From NCBI GenBank assembly GCA_033064195.1, contig JARBJD010000396.1:1-62052 (forward strand): a stretch of 62,052 bases of DNA, written 5' to 3'. Within the stretch, counting starts at the first letter, position 1. Every line of letters begins with the position of its first letter. A program made the position numbers and the translations under genes. The notes below the pieces were generated by a model. The model had not been told where the DNA came from, made no database searches, and was given only the letters and a program-made list of their open reading frames with translations. The DNA is from Blattamonas nauphoetae (Eukaryota; Preaxostyla; Oxymonadida). This document shows, in pieces, positions 1 to 10,317 of this stretch.

Positions 1-1860
1 CCCTGCGTCGTCAGCTGTCTTCCTCCGCTCGCCCGATGGAGGTCCGCTCATATCGGGTGGGTAACCTGACACGAAACGGAACGAGTAGGAAGAAAGCAGG
101 CACACCTTTGTGTGGCTTTGGAGAGGCGACCGGATCCCGCTTGGCTAGCATCTCGGCCTGCCTCTTCTGCTCCTCTCGTCTCTCCGACGTTGCTCCTCTT
201 CTGCTCGCTGCTGCTCAAATCTAGAGGAAGGCCCTCGCTCTGTCCAACAATTCCATCTCGTGCAGTCGCCGAAGCCTGTCATTCTCGTTTCCCTCCTCTT
301 CCTCATTCGCCAGATCGTCAGAACCGATTCAATTTGAGGCTTCCTCTCGATGACGCCGGCCTGGTTGACGATGAAAACACATCGCCCCTCAACTTCGGAC
401 AGTGCGCGCAGCTTCTCCCCGTCTTCTTCATTTCAGATCGGATCTGGAAGAGAATGACGAAGAATGACATGACAGACGAGAAGAGTGTGCTTCTTCGCTT
501 TCGAGCCAGACACGACTAATCGCTGATCTCTGTCGGAATTGGCAACGACGATGAAGGGCGGGTTGTTGAACTCACCTCGCGCGAGCGAGGACGGGCGAGA
601 TGTGGAAGAGCGGATCTACGAGAGACGATGCGGAGGCATGAACAAAGATGATTGAGTGAACCACAGATCTGCGAGTGGAGAGAAGAGCTCGACATCTGGC
701 CCGCTTCCTTGTAGACGGAGGGTGGGTAGAGCAGGTTCAGAGCTTAACGGCAGCTGTCCGCATCTTTAACCTGAACTCGTTGGTTGATGTACTTGGAATG
801 AACAGGCCTTCCTTCACACGATAGCGAGGAGCATTTGACCACTGTTTGGATTAAACTGGAGAGCTGGTGGCTGTCTGGCGAAGAAGGTGTGTGGGACAAG
901 GCGCGCGTCAATGCGAACTGGTGGGAAATTGACTGGAGAAGAGGAGTCAGATTGATAAGATGAAGAAGAAAGAGGAAGCAGATGAAACAGAATCGAACGG
1001 ACACACTCGCACGACTCTTCGAGTTAGGTGTGGAAAGCTTCTGTTTGGAGAGAGGGAGGGCGATGGAAGAAGATGCAGAAAACTCACCACAACACTGCGA
1101 TCGAGTCTGTTGAACGCGACTGCCTTCATAATCAGTCTGGAATTGTTCTTCACTCCAGCCTTGCGGAGCTTGTCGCCGTTGATGTTGGTCACAAAGAACC
1201 CGAACACGAAGCCACTCTCCTAGCCCTCGCAGATGGAACGCGGGAGGTCAATCTTGAAGAAGGACGAGGCGCCTGCGTGGGTGAGTAAGTCCACAGCGAC
1301 GATCGGGCTGGTCAGCGTGGATGTGGGTGTCTGGTCCTGTCCCATTCGGAGCAGCCCTCCGTTCGACAGCGTCGACTCGTTCGATCCCGTGCTGGTTTTG
1401 GTTGATGGGCGAGAGTCGGGCCTGTCCCGGCCTGTCAGATGGAGGAACTGGGCAAGAGGAGCGTGCGGGAGGGACGTAGCGTACGTTGTGGAGAGCGACT
1501 CGCGAGACGAGGAGAGGAGGTCGAAGCCCTGCGCGAGGTGCAGGTTGAAGAGCGAGAGCGTGACACACGAGAACGGCAGGTTGAAGAAGGGTAGCGGTGT
1601 GCGCGGTCTTCCGGCGTGACGGCAGGTGCTTTGAAGAAGGTCGGGATCGGCGCAGCGTCTTGCTTGGCCTTCCGTCCGCGCTTGTTGGAGTCGTCGGGAA
1701 GGGTGATGCCCATCGACGCGGCGTGTTGGTTCAGGTTCGACACGAAGCGGGTGAGGAAGAGCGAAGGAAGTATCATGAGGTGATGTGTTTGGATACGGGG
1801 ACAATGGCAGCATTGCTGACTGTACAAGTGCTTTGGATCATCAACAACACAAATCATCCT
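1..1860 (-). pseudogene. GC-rich multi-exon host gene remnant, function unknown
   Basis: The minus strand carries coding-like stretches much richer in G+C than the Polinton that follows. One runs from about 1,600 down to 1,087 and ends in NRLDRSVV, followed by a canonical GTGAGT donor. The acceptor lies near 933 and the next exon reads in phase to a TAA at 744-746. Further coding-like sequence (about 310-430, containing VFIVNQAGVIERKPQIES) lies downstream, so the locus may continue past that stop through another intron. An in-frame TAG at 1,220-1,222 and an apparent frame change near 1,600 suggest decay. I do not recognise the family. The locus stops abruptly where the Polinton begins near 1,894, so the element's insertion or a later rearrangement may have truncated it. 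A plus-strand frame at 112-519 is probably a shadow. Confidence 0.35.
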
Positions 1861-1893
1861 CTATCTCAGCTTTTCGACTCGATCTTTCACCTC

Positions 1894-4697
1894 AACTATA
1901 GAACGTATGAATTTCTGATGGCACACAAAAGACAAGACGAATTCAAACCAACACAATACTACATCACTTACGATTTCGAAACAATGGAAGATCTCATTCT
2001 TGACAACTTATTCTCTGATGACAACACACAATTAATCTCACACTTGAAGCCTCTCTCTGTTGCATCAGCAATCAAAACAAAATCAGGAGTGAAGTCAATC
2101 TACTTTGATCTTCGAAATGGAAAAGACTTTGTGAAGCAGTGGATCAGAGAACTCTTCAAACATGCAGAAACAGTTCGCGAGGACAACTACTACGAAGACC
2201 CAGAGATTCCTTCTCAGAATGAAGTCAGTGTAATTGGATTCAATAGCTCTAGATTCGATATCAATCTCATCTTCCGTGATCTCGTTGATCAGGATTGGAA
2301 AGTGGTGAGCTTCCTTGGATCCACAACAAAGTACAAACAAGTATTGATCAGACACGAGAAAACACAACAAGTGCTCCGCTTTATTGACATGATGTCATAC
2401 ACTGGACCAATGACATTGGATAATGCAGTCAAAGCCTTTGGAGGAAACACCACTCTTCAGAAATCATTCTTTGCTTACGAATCGTTTGATTCATCAGACT
2501 ACGATACAGTACTGAGCAAACAAGAACCATTCTCCAAATATGAATTCTACTCCAGTCTGAACAACAGTGAAATGTCTGATAGTGACTACCAACTTTACCT
2601 TGATGATTGGAACAAACAAGGATTCAAAAACCGTTGGGAATACCTCAAGTTCTACAACATCAGAGACGTCGAATGCATGATTGCACCATTAGACACGTTA
2701 ATCAATTTGAACTTCCAGTACAAAGTGGATATGTTGCACAATCTCTCATTGTCAGCAAATGCATCTGCAATCAAATATGCATGTGCCTATAAGGAATTTG
2801 ATATAGATGAGGATTACAATGAATGTGACCAGTCTGGACCAATCAAAATCACCAAACAATACTGGAAACATAAAGTTGAAGGATATAGGTATCAAGACAT
2901 GAAAGCACTCGCAATACAGACAAAAACGTTACAGAAGCTGACTATGAATGGTTCGAACAAAAGTGCAAGAGAGTTTGCTACATCTGCAAGAGTCACTTCT
3001 CACAAGCAGTACGACCAACACTGGATAGAATCGACAATCTGAAAGGACATTCAAAAGAGAACGTCAAGATCTGCTGCGATTACTGCAACACCTACAAGTC
3101 AGACAAAGATGAACATCTCACAAGATTGAGAATTCAACTGAAGAAGTATTGCATCTGGAAATCACTTCCAATGACTCTGACCCATGAGCAGACCTACCAT
3201 GAACTGAGAGCAGCAGTGACTGGTGGATTATCGAATGTTCAACATCGACAGAACATCAAAGACGTGACTCCAATCAATCACTTCGCATATGAAGACGGAA
3301 GAGTTCTCTCCAAAGACACAGAACACATAATGACTCACGTCTGTGGTGTTGACTTTAATTCCCTCTATCCAAGTGCTTTCTCATCAATCAAGAACAAGAA
3401 CAATCCATACACGAATCACAGAATGTACATGCCAGGACGATGCTTATTCACCGCAACAGGAGATAAAGAATGCCGTAAGATTATCGAAGACAAAAATCAG
3501 AAGACATTGTTCGTTGCAGAACTGAAAGGACACATCGATGAAAAGTACATAAATGAGTTCATTAACTTCCCACCAATCTTCAGAAACATTGTGGTCAATA
3601 CAACAGAAGAGAACATTGGAGAGAAGACATATTCACTGATGAAGAAGCATGGATTGAAGACTGATGACAAACAAAGAAAGCTGACCCAACTCTTGAGCAC
3701 ACACGATCAGTATATGTTCTTTTCGACATACTATCTGTGGTTCCTCATCGACTATTGCCACTTCATTGTCGACGAAATCAAGAGTGTGATGATCTTTTCG
3801 AGACATGCTGGATTTGAACCATTCGTGACCTCATTCATGAATGACAGAATAGAAGCAATGAAGGTTGGAAACAAAGGAAAGGAACAATTCTGTAAGACTA
3901 ACTTGAATGGAAGTTATGGAGACGATGGAATGAACACTGAGAAGTACAACTCAATCACAATCTGCAATGAGAAGAGAACATACTTGAAACAAATGATGAA
4001 AGGATTTGTGGCAACAAGAGAAATCAATGAGGACAACTACATTGTGATTGAAGACAGAGAGAAAGCATCATGCAAGACATGTCTGCAAGAAGCAGTATTC
4101 ACACTCGACAATGCCAAGTTCTGGTATCTGAATTTCATCTACAACTTCATGTACAAATGCCTAGATATGAACAAGATTCACTTCTGTGAGGGAGATACTG
4201 ACTCTGCATATTGGGCAATTAGTGGAGATCCGAATGCTGGAATTCATCAACAATTTGAACACGTGATTGCTGACAAGGAATTCTATGATGCACACAAATA
4301 TGAATGGTTTCCCAATCCTGAAAAGGGAGTTGATGATGAGAAGAAGCTGTTGGGATTAGCAATTGAGAAGGAAGGTGAACAGATGATCTGTCTTGCACCA
4401 AAGTGTTACTCTCTCGATGAGAAATGCAAAATCAAAGGAGTGTCATTAAAGAAAACAAATATCACGAGTGACGATTATGTGAAGTGTCTGAATGGAGAGA
4501 AAACTGTGACCACAACACTGAACTTTCAGACGAGAAGAATCGTGAGCGAAGAGGACACCAATGGATTTGAGATTGCGAAAATACAACAGCAGAAACTCAG
4601 TCTCAGTGGAATTCATCTTAAGGCAATCGTTCTTGAAAATGAATCGTGTCCTCCATTCATTCATGGACTGAAAGCAACTTATTATCAAATAGAATAA
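1894..4697 (+). pseudogene. polB: Polinton family B DNA polymerase, partial and broken
   Basis: This matches roughly the C-terminal two thirds of the 1,463-residue polymerase in copy 2. Recognisable motifs are the exonuclease motif YDFETME, the second exonuclease motif FNSSRFD, the third (YNIRDVE), the palm motif DFNSLYPS and the catalytic GDTDS. The family replicates the element from its ends using a protein primer. The N-terminal third seen in copy 2 is absent because the element begins here. The remnant is interrupted and cannot encode a complete enzyme. It is followed directly by the integrase gene on the same strand. Confidence 0.85.
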
Positions 4698-4720
4698 TAT
4701 CAAACTTTATTTTTGTAGAA

Positions 4721-6630
4721 ATGAACACTCGACAATTGAATCAACAGCAGATCGATACACTCGCGAATAGATTACTTCAAAATACAAAACACTACCCTAA
4801 CAAAATATATAACATTAGAGTGATTCCAAACCAGATTCTACCAGTCTATATTGTTAATGATTCACATGGAGAATACGATGCTAATGATAACACATATTTT
4901 AATGATTGGTTGAATGGTGAATTACCTCCTGATCTATCTACTTATTCAGGACGAAAGGTAGTCCAACAATTTGTAAAGCAATTCCTAGGACAAACAACAA
5001 GTGACTCCAGAGCTGAACAAGCATACAAAGCATATCAACAATATTATTACGAAGCACAAGATATTCACTTTGGACAATCTTTCATTCCAGCGACATTACC
5101 GATGCAAACACCAATGCAACCTTCAACTAGTTCAACACTTTCGTCATCAATCAGAGTTGGAAAGAAGAGACATTTAAAACAAAGTCATTCACATCATGAA
5201 TTTCCAGCAAGGGAGAGACGATACAATGAAGATCTATTTCTGACTATATCACAAGTGCCAGACATTATTTCCAGAAATCCTTCAGAGGTTGTCCGCACTG
5301 AACCAACAACAAGGCAAGTACTAGAAATGTTGGAACAAATGAAAGGACTCTTCGACTATCAAACAAAAGATAATTCAGAAGAGGAGCAAATCAAAGCAGA
5401 GAATTCAATTATGGATAATCAACAACGCATGGAACAATTCATCACTAATAAGATTGTGGAGACAAAGAAGATGAACCGAGACATGTTTGTTCTGTCTCAC
5501 ATTAGCAGAAGTATTGGTAGTGACGAAACTGATTTCATTCTTGCTCATCCGAAACAAATCCCATTTGGTGGAAGATCATTTCAAGATTGGTACGAGGAAT
5601 ATGTTCATAGATGGAGTCTCGCCAATTCAAAACAAACAACACTGAGAGGAAAGAAACGTGAAGCAATCACTAATGGATCACTCATGATTCCTACTCCGAT
5701 AGAGAAAATCCAATATCCATTTCGATCAAAGATGCAATTCATGTCAAAAGACATCACTGGAGATCCACACCAGACATCAGACAAAAAGATTCCTCAGAAA
5801 TGTGACAGACCTTACTTTTCTCCCAAGTTTGGATCATGGGAAATTGATCTTGTATTCATCCAATCACCAACGTCAAAAACAGTACTTCAGATATATCTCT
5901 TCGCAATTAACATTAACACCAAATACTTATTTGTGATTCCAGTTCTGGATAAATCATGGAGCAAAGTCAAGACTGCTATCAACGACTGATAAATCATCGT
6001 GGCGTACATGTGAATAACATTCGAGGTGATGGAGAAGCTGCATGGACTAGTATTGAAGCACTAAAGTATTTTGAGCAACAGAAAGTCAGCACATATTTCA
6101 CAAGCTCACCATTCACAAATCACAACAGAATTGTCGATCGAGTGATCAGAACAATCAGAGATGGATTCCAAGACAATGCAACTCAAATGGCAAATCATTC
6201 ACTGATGAATCAGATGGTGGAATACTACAACATAACTCCTCATCGAGCGTACTGGAACAAGTTCACTCCACAACAAGCACAAAACAATCGTGAAATCGAA
6301 GCACTGTACATCTCCAGTTGTGAAGAACAATTAAAGAACATCCAACGACAACAGACAACTCAGATGTTATGGAAATACAAACCAGGAAACATATTGTTGA
6401 TTCATCTAGACTTGAACAAGACAGTTGCCAAGTTTCAGAAGAAGCGGAGACAATTTCAATTTGTTGGACAATTCATCGAATACAAACACGGCAATGTTGT
6501 AGCTACACTATTGAATGGACTAACATGTTTATCAAAGGTAGTAAGTGTTCCAATCCAACACACAAAGTATCATGCAGACTCAATCGATGACTTGACTCCA
6601 GAGTTCATTACTGAATATAATTTGGTGTAA
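4721..6630 (+). pseudogene. int: Polinton retroviral-type integrase, broken copy
   Basis: The product begins MNTRQLNQQQ, like the intact copy-2 gene (MNTRQINTLV). A TTTATTTTTG box lies about 10 bases before the ATG. The N-terminal half is charged and unassigned. The second half is an rve-type integrase core with SWEIDLVFIQ, IRGDGEAAW and NHNRIVDRVIR, followed by a C-terminal region beginning KYKPGNILLIH that may be chromodomain- or SH3-like. Integrases of this kind insert Polinton DNA into the host chromosome. The gene is broken in about one place; the copy-2 counterpart at 18,431-20,359 is continuous. Confidence 0.8.
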
Positions 6631-6667
6631 GTGTAATAATGTTTCAAATATTTTTATTTCATTTAAA

Positions 6668-7054
6668 ATGGCACGAAACGATTTAGAAACTTTTGGAAAA
6701 CCACTAAAGATTTTAGAACCATTTGATCCTGAACAGAAATGTTTTGAAACCATCTATGACTTTCAGAGATTTTTGGAAAAGAACAGAAAAGAACTGAACG
6801 AATACACCACTCAGAAACTCAATAGGATGATTCACATTGATGGATATCGTCTAACAAAAATAAGAGGTGAGATAGCACTTAGGAAGGTTAGTATTGATAG
6901 TACGTATGGTTCTAATTCATTATCGATTGATCAAAGATTATCAGACATTGAGGAATCAATTCGAACATTGACAGATACTCTCAGCATGAGGCTTCGAAGT
7001 CTTGACGAGACAATTGGGAATCTTCTACAAGAGCTCTCTGACCCTTCTGATTAG
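6668..7054 (+). CDS. Small Polinton coiled-coil protein
   Basis: A 128-residue acidic protein with a C-terminal heptad-like stretch (SIDQRLSDIEESIRTLTDTL) predicted to form a coiled coil. A near-identical gene is at 18,002-18,361 in copy 2, so it is a conserved element gene. Its 3' end overlaps the end of the convergent ATPase gene by 30 bases, and the same overlap occurs in copy 2, which may mean the pair's expression is linked. An AT-rich promoter-like box (ATATTTTTATTTC) precedes the ATG. Function is unknown; a structural or assembly role is only a guess. Confidence 0.7.
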   Translation: MARNDLETFGKPLKILEPFDPEQKCFETIYDFQRFLEKNRKELNEYTTQKLNRMIHIDGYRLTKIRGEIALRKVSIDSTYGSNSLSIDQRLSDIEESIRTLTDTLSMRLRSLDETIGNLLQELSDPSD

Positions 7055-7879
7055 TCCATCTTTGTTTATTGCATTAAGTATGACTCCATCGGTATTGTAT
7101 CGAAGAATAATTGCTTCACACTTTTGTTTTCGTTGGTACACGTTCCAGAATTGTCGAATATCAATTGGTGAGTTCAATTGAGGATAGACTCTACTGATTC
7201 GTTCTCTATTGAATCCTCCAAAGATCCACATTGAATCGATGTTTGACTTCATATCTGCTGACAAACTGAAGAGCTCATGCAACGTCAGAAAGAATGTGAA
7301 TTTTGGTTGTCGATTCTCAAGTAATAAATCCATTATTGTCATTCTATTTTTGGATGTTCTTCGTTCTCCAAGTATTCTACGACAGTCATCTAGAAGGATA
7401 GTCGTTTGGAGATTCTTCACTGAGAAATCATCGATGTACAGAGCATCGAACAGTTCATCTCGGCATTCATCTGTAATCTTGTTTTGCCACTGATTGTCAA
7501 TAATCTCTTCATAAGCAGCTTTAGACTGAGACAATTCCAACAGAAATGGAAGTGCATCGTCGTATTTAACTTTTACATAAGGAACGTTCAGTATTGGTTT
7601 GAATTTATCGAAGGTTGGATCAATGTTCTTGTCAGTGACGAAGACAAAGAGGTGAAACAGTTCATTCCTAACTTGAACATTCTGTAGCTTGGCAACTTCT
7701 CGAAGAGCATTGAATGTCTTTCCACTTCCTCTGTTTCCAACGAGGACATTAACACTATTACGATTGAAATTGAGGTCTGGATGAATCTGAGATTGCACTT
7801 CATGAGAAACATTCCTACTAGATGCTTCACTCAGTTTTGCATTCACATACGCTGTTAGAGACATATTCGATTTGTTCAT
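7025..7879 (-). CDS. Polinton packaging ATPase (FtsK/A32-like)
   Basis: A 284-residue P-loop ATPase. The Walker A motif is GNRGSGKT near residue 50 and a Walker B-like TTILLDDCRR lies near residue 160; TFFLTLHELF further on could hold the sensor region. In Polintons, adenoviruses and NCLDVs such ATPases drive DNA into preformed capsids. It is on the strand opposite to polymerase and integrase, an arrangement repeated in copy 2 (17,177-18,022, about 95% identical by eye). Length is normal for the family and the frame is open. The alternative, a different HerA-type ATPase, is less likely given the neighbours. Confidence 0.85.
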   Translation of the reverse strand: MNKSNMSLTAYVNAKLSEASSRNVSHEVQSQIHPDLNFNRNSVNVLVGNRGSGKTFNALREVAKLQNVQVRNELFHLFVFVTDKNIDPTFDKFKPILNVPYVKVKYDDALPFLLELSQSKAAYEEIIDNQWQNKITDECRDELFDALYIDDFSVKNLQTTILLDDCRRILGERRTSKNRMTIMDLLLENRQPKFTFFLTLHELFSLSADMKSNIDSMWIFGGFNRERISRVYPQLNSPIDIRQFWNVYQRKQKCEAIILRYNTDGVILNAINKDGLIRRVRELL

Positions 7880-7938
7880 TTCTGATTTAACTCTAATTAA
7901 AAATTACTTTTGTTTTTTTTATTTTGTATGAAATACAC

Positions 7939-8898
7939 ATGACTGAAAAGATAGTGTACCAACAAACAGCAACGTTAAGACAACCAAAAAGATTCGGAGT
8001 GGATACTCAAGCAGCATTGAAAAAAATCTTTGCAGAAGATGACATTCGAACCACTATCAATCGTGCGTTAATTAGTGTTCCATCAGCGTTAGAATACATT
8101 GAAAGAAATGAACTCAATTGGGAAGTTATAGTGGAACAAAATGGTAAAGTTCCAGATGTTATGGTCTACGATAAAGAGACTAAAGATCTGGTTGCCGTTA
8201 ATGGTTTCATGCTAGCTCCATACACAAATAGACCAGTCAAAGAGACTTACTACTCAATGAATCCAACACCAGAAATGCGAAGACAAAACAAGTACAAAAC
8301 ATTCTATCAAGATAATGGAAGGAGAATCAAAGCTGTGCATCGGAATTTTGTCAAACATGGTCAATATGAACTACCATCGAATTACAAAGAAATTAGCTAT
8401 GAAGAAGCAAAGAAGAAACGCTTGAATCAACCATTTGCGATTATGAAGAAACTTGCTGGTGAATGGATGAACAATGTATTAAAGAGATATCGTGCCAACA
8501 AAACAAATCCAGTTGATATTAGCAAAGGTGTGATTGACAATATTGTGTTCAATTCGATTCAATCCAAAGTTGGTTCAATGTTGTGGGATCAATGGCTTAC
8601 AGATAATGTTCATGGCTACGATAGTACGTCAGAGGAATGGAAGAAAATCAAACAAAGAAAAGACTTTAAGGAACGGGTTTATCCACGATTTTATCAATTG
8701 ATCGAGAGTGATAAAACATATTTGGAACAATTCTTCAATACATATTCATCACAGATATCTACAATTGCTAATGATATTCAACGTCAAGCCTACAGAACAA
8801 GAGATCTCACCACATACCAATCACAAATGCCAAACTATACTAGATTTGCTCAATTGCAGAAAGACATGGGAGAAGATGACAGTGGAAATGAAAGTTGA
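7939..8898 (+). CDS. Conserved Polinton protein of 319 residues, unknown
   Basis: The start is taken at MTEKIVYQQT because the copy-2 homologue (16,153-17,115) begins MSQKIVYVQP. The protein is basic, with no signal peptide or membrane segment. Conserved stretches between copies include PDVMVYD, PVKETYY, MNPTP and VFNSIQSKV. I see no His-Asp/Glu-Cys arrangement typical of an adenovirus-type maturation protease. It lies between the ATPase and the virion-type genes, diverging from the ATPase with a short AT-rich shared upstream region. Its position and conservation suggest a structural or replication accessory role, but the function is unknown. Confidence 0.65.
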   Translation: MTEKIVYQQTATLRQPKRFGVDTQAALKKIFAEDDIRTTINRALISVPSALEYIERNELNWEVIVEQNGKVPDVMVYDKETKDLVAVNGFMLAPYTNRPVKETYYSMNPTPEMRRQNKYKTFYQDNGRRIKAVHRNFVKHGQYELPSNYKEISYEEAKKKRLNQPFAIMKKLAGEWMNNVLKRYRANKTNPVDISKGVIDNIVFNSIQSKVGSMLWDQWLTDNVHGYDSTSEEWKKIKQRKDFKERVYPRFYQLIESDKTYLEQFFNTYSSQISTIANDIQRQAYRTRDLTTYQSQMPNYTRFAQLQKDMGEDDSGNES

Positions 8899-8942
8899 TG
8901 ATTAAAAACAGAAATATATATTTTTTATTTTTATATAAAGTG

Positions 8943-9533
8943 ATGCAACCAATTCTAAGTTGTCAATTTACGAAACACACAAGTTCTTCTTCAGTACCAA
9001 CATCAATCACCAACAATGTCATCATCGATAATAAAGGTTCGAATTCTGGAAGGTTGAATAGTGAGCAATGCGCTAATGTTGAACTAGAGAATGTTCCAGG
9101 TGTTTATGATCCACCACTCGAGACATATCCATCAGCACCAATCCAAAGTCGTTCTATCCCACTCCGAGAATATACATCTAATATTACAGCATTCAAAGAT
9201 CAACTGTTGCTAGTGTACAAGAATGCATTCGCTTGTGAAAAGAAACTATTGAATAACCTAATTGAACCATCAAAGAAACTGATCACAAACCAAAGTGATT
9301 TATGTGCACTGATTGCTACACTCACTGGGATCAACGATGTGGTGATCGAATTGGATGATTTATCAACAAAATGTTCATGCATTAATGCTCTCCCAGTGTT
9401 TAGAACCATTTTCAAGATCCTTGTTGGTGGAAAAGATATGAGCATTGCCTTCAATGAAGCATACAACACTATTCTCAATTATGGAATTTCATTGACGAAA
9501 GCGATACCCCGTTCGGGCAGAAGTCTCTCATGA
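8943..9533 (+). CDS. Polinton protein of 196 residues, unknown
   Basis: The start is at MQPILSCQFT, 22 bases after the start of a TTTTTTATTTTT box. The N-terminal third is polar and probably disordered. The C-terminal half is helical, with a few cysteines (TKCSCINALPVF). The first part of the same gene is visible next to the 320-residue gene in copy 2, so it is a genuine element gene. It heads the run of virion-type genes. No family was recognised; a minor structural protein is a positional guess. Confidence 0.55.
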   Translation: MQPILSCQFTKHTSSSSVPTSITNNVIIDNKGSNSGRLNSEQCANVELENVPGVYDPPLETYPSAPIQSRSIPLREYTSNITAFKDQLLLVYKNAFACEKKLLNNLIEPSKKLITNQSDLCALIATLTGINDVVIELDDLSTKCSCINALPVFRTIFKILVGGKDMSIAFNEAYNTILNYGISLTKAIPRSGRSLS

Positions 9534-9627
9534 GATTATTTCCTCGCTAAAAATATAAATGAATTGATTTTTTATTTTTACTGAAATAGACTTCGTCTCT
9601 TCAACACAATTTCTCAAAATTGCATAA

Positions 9628-9939
9628 ATGGCACCAGGAAGTTTCAACAAACTCAAAAATATTGGCAAACAATTCTTTCAATTCATCAAACCTCTAGCTC
9701 CAACATTACTTCAAGTCGGTGGTGGATTGCTCTCTCAAACGAACAGTAAATTTGGACAAACAGCAGGAGGAATTCTTAGTGGATTAGGAGGAATGATGGA
9801 TTCGTACCAACAGAATAAAGCGATCAATCGAGCACCACAACAACCACAGATGATTGAGTACGAACCTCCACGAAATGCTCGGTTCGTTAATGATGATATG
9901 CCCCAGTCGTCAAACTCAAAGATTCAATTCAAAGGCTAA
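9628..9939 (+). CDS. Small Polinton virion-type protein, MAPG family, first copy
   Basis: A 103-residue protein beginning MAPGSFNKLKNIGKQ, followed by a Gly/Leu-rich hydrophobic stretch (residues about 15-55, including SGLGGMMDS) and a polar proline-containing tail. The next gene shares the MAPG start, the following lysine/leucine helix and the overall plan, so the two look like a tandem family. Amphipathic N-terminal helices of this sort resemble membrane-active internal capsid proteins such as adenovirus protein VI, but that comparison is by character only. An AT-rich promoter box lies upstream (GATTTTTTATTTTTAC near 9,565). Confidence 0.6.
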   Translation: MAPGSFNKLKNIGKQFFQFIKPLAPTLLQVGGGLLSQTNSKFGQTAGGILSGLGGMMDSYQQNKAINRAPQQPQMIEYEPPRNARFVNDDMPQSSNSKIQFKG

Positions 9940-9976
9940 TCATTCACTAATGATCAAATATTTTTATTTTACATAA

Positions 9977-10276
9977 ATGGCACCAGGTTGGTTATCAAAA
10001 TTAGCAGCAGTTGGCAAAAACATACTCAGAGTTGGAGCTCCATTTCTGAATCTCATTCCCTTTGTTGGACCAGTGATTTCAAAGATTGCTCAGACAGGTG
10101 TTGAGATGATACCAGATGTGAAATCGGATCAGCAAATCCATGCAGAAAAGATGGCTCAGTATGAACAAGCAATCAATGAAGGAAATACAGCACTTGCGAA
10201 CAAACTCAGAGACGAAATACTGAGATTGGAAGAAAAAATGAAACCTAAAGTGAGGAAACCAAAAAAGAAAAAGTAA
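9977..10276 (+). CDS. Small Polinton virion-type protein, MAPG family, second copy
   Basis: A 99-residue protein starting MAPGWLSKLAAVGKN. A hydrophobic, glycine-containing helix (LIPFVGPVISKIAQ) is followed by an alpha-helical Ala/Glu-rich middle and a strongly basic tail (KPKVRKPKKKK). This combines a possible membrane-active segment with a DNA-binding tail, as in small core or internal capsid proteins of adenovirus-like lineages; that is inference. It is 37 bases downstream of its sister gene, with its own TTTTTATTTT box and a TAAATG start context. Confidence 0.6.
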   Translation: MAPGWLSKLAAVGKNILRVGAPFLNLIPFVGPVISKIAQTGVEMIPDVKSDQQIHAEKMAQYEQAINEGNTALANKLRDEILRLEEKMKPKVRKPKKKK

Positions 10277-10294
10277 CTATAGTTAAAACATTAA

Positions 10295-10317
10295 TGTAAT
10301 TTTTTATTTTTGTTAAA
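10295..10317 (+). promoter_or_regulatory. AT-rich promoter-like box before capsid-type gene A
   Basis: TTTTTTATTTTT at 10,300-10,311 followed by GTTAAA and the ATG. Equivalent boxes precede the genes at 8,943, 9,977 and 12,231. Confidence 0.5.

Noticed and set aside
112-519. Plus-strand frame at 112-519
   Set aside because: Overlaps better minus-strand coding-like sequence; low-complexity translation with no domain.
7939-8898. Adenovirus-type maturation protease
   Set aside because: No convincing His-Asp/Glu-Cys arrangement conserved between the two copies.
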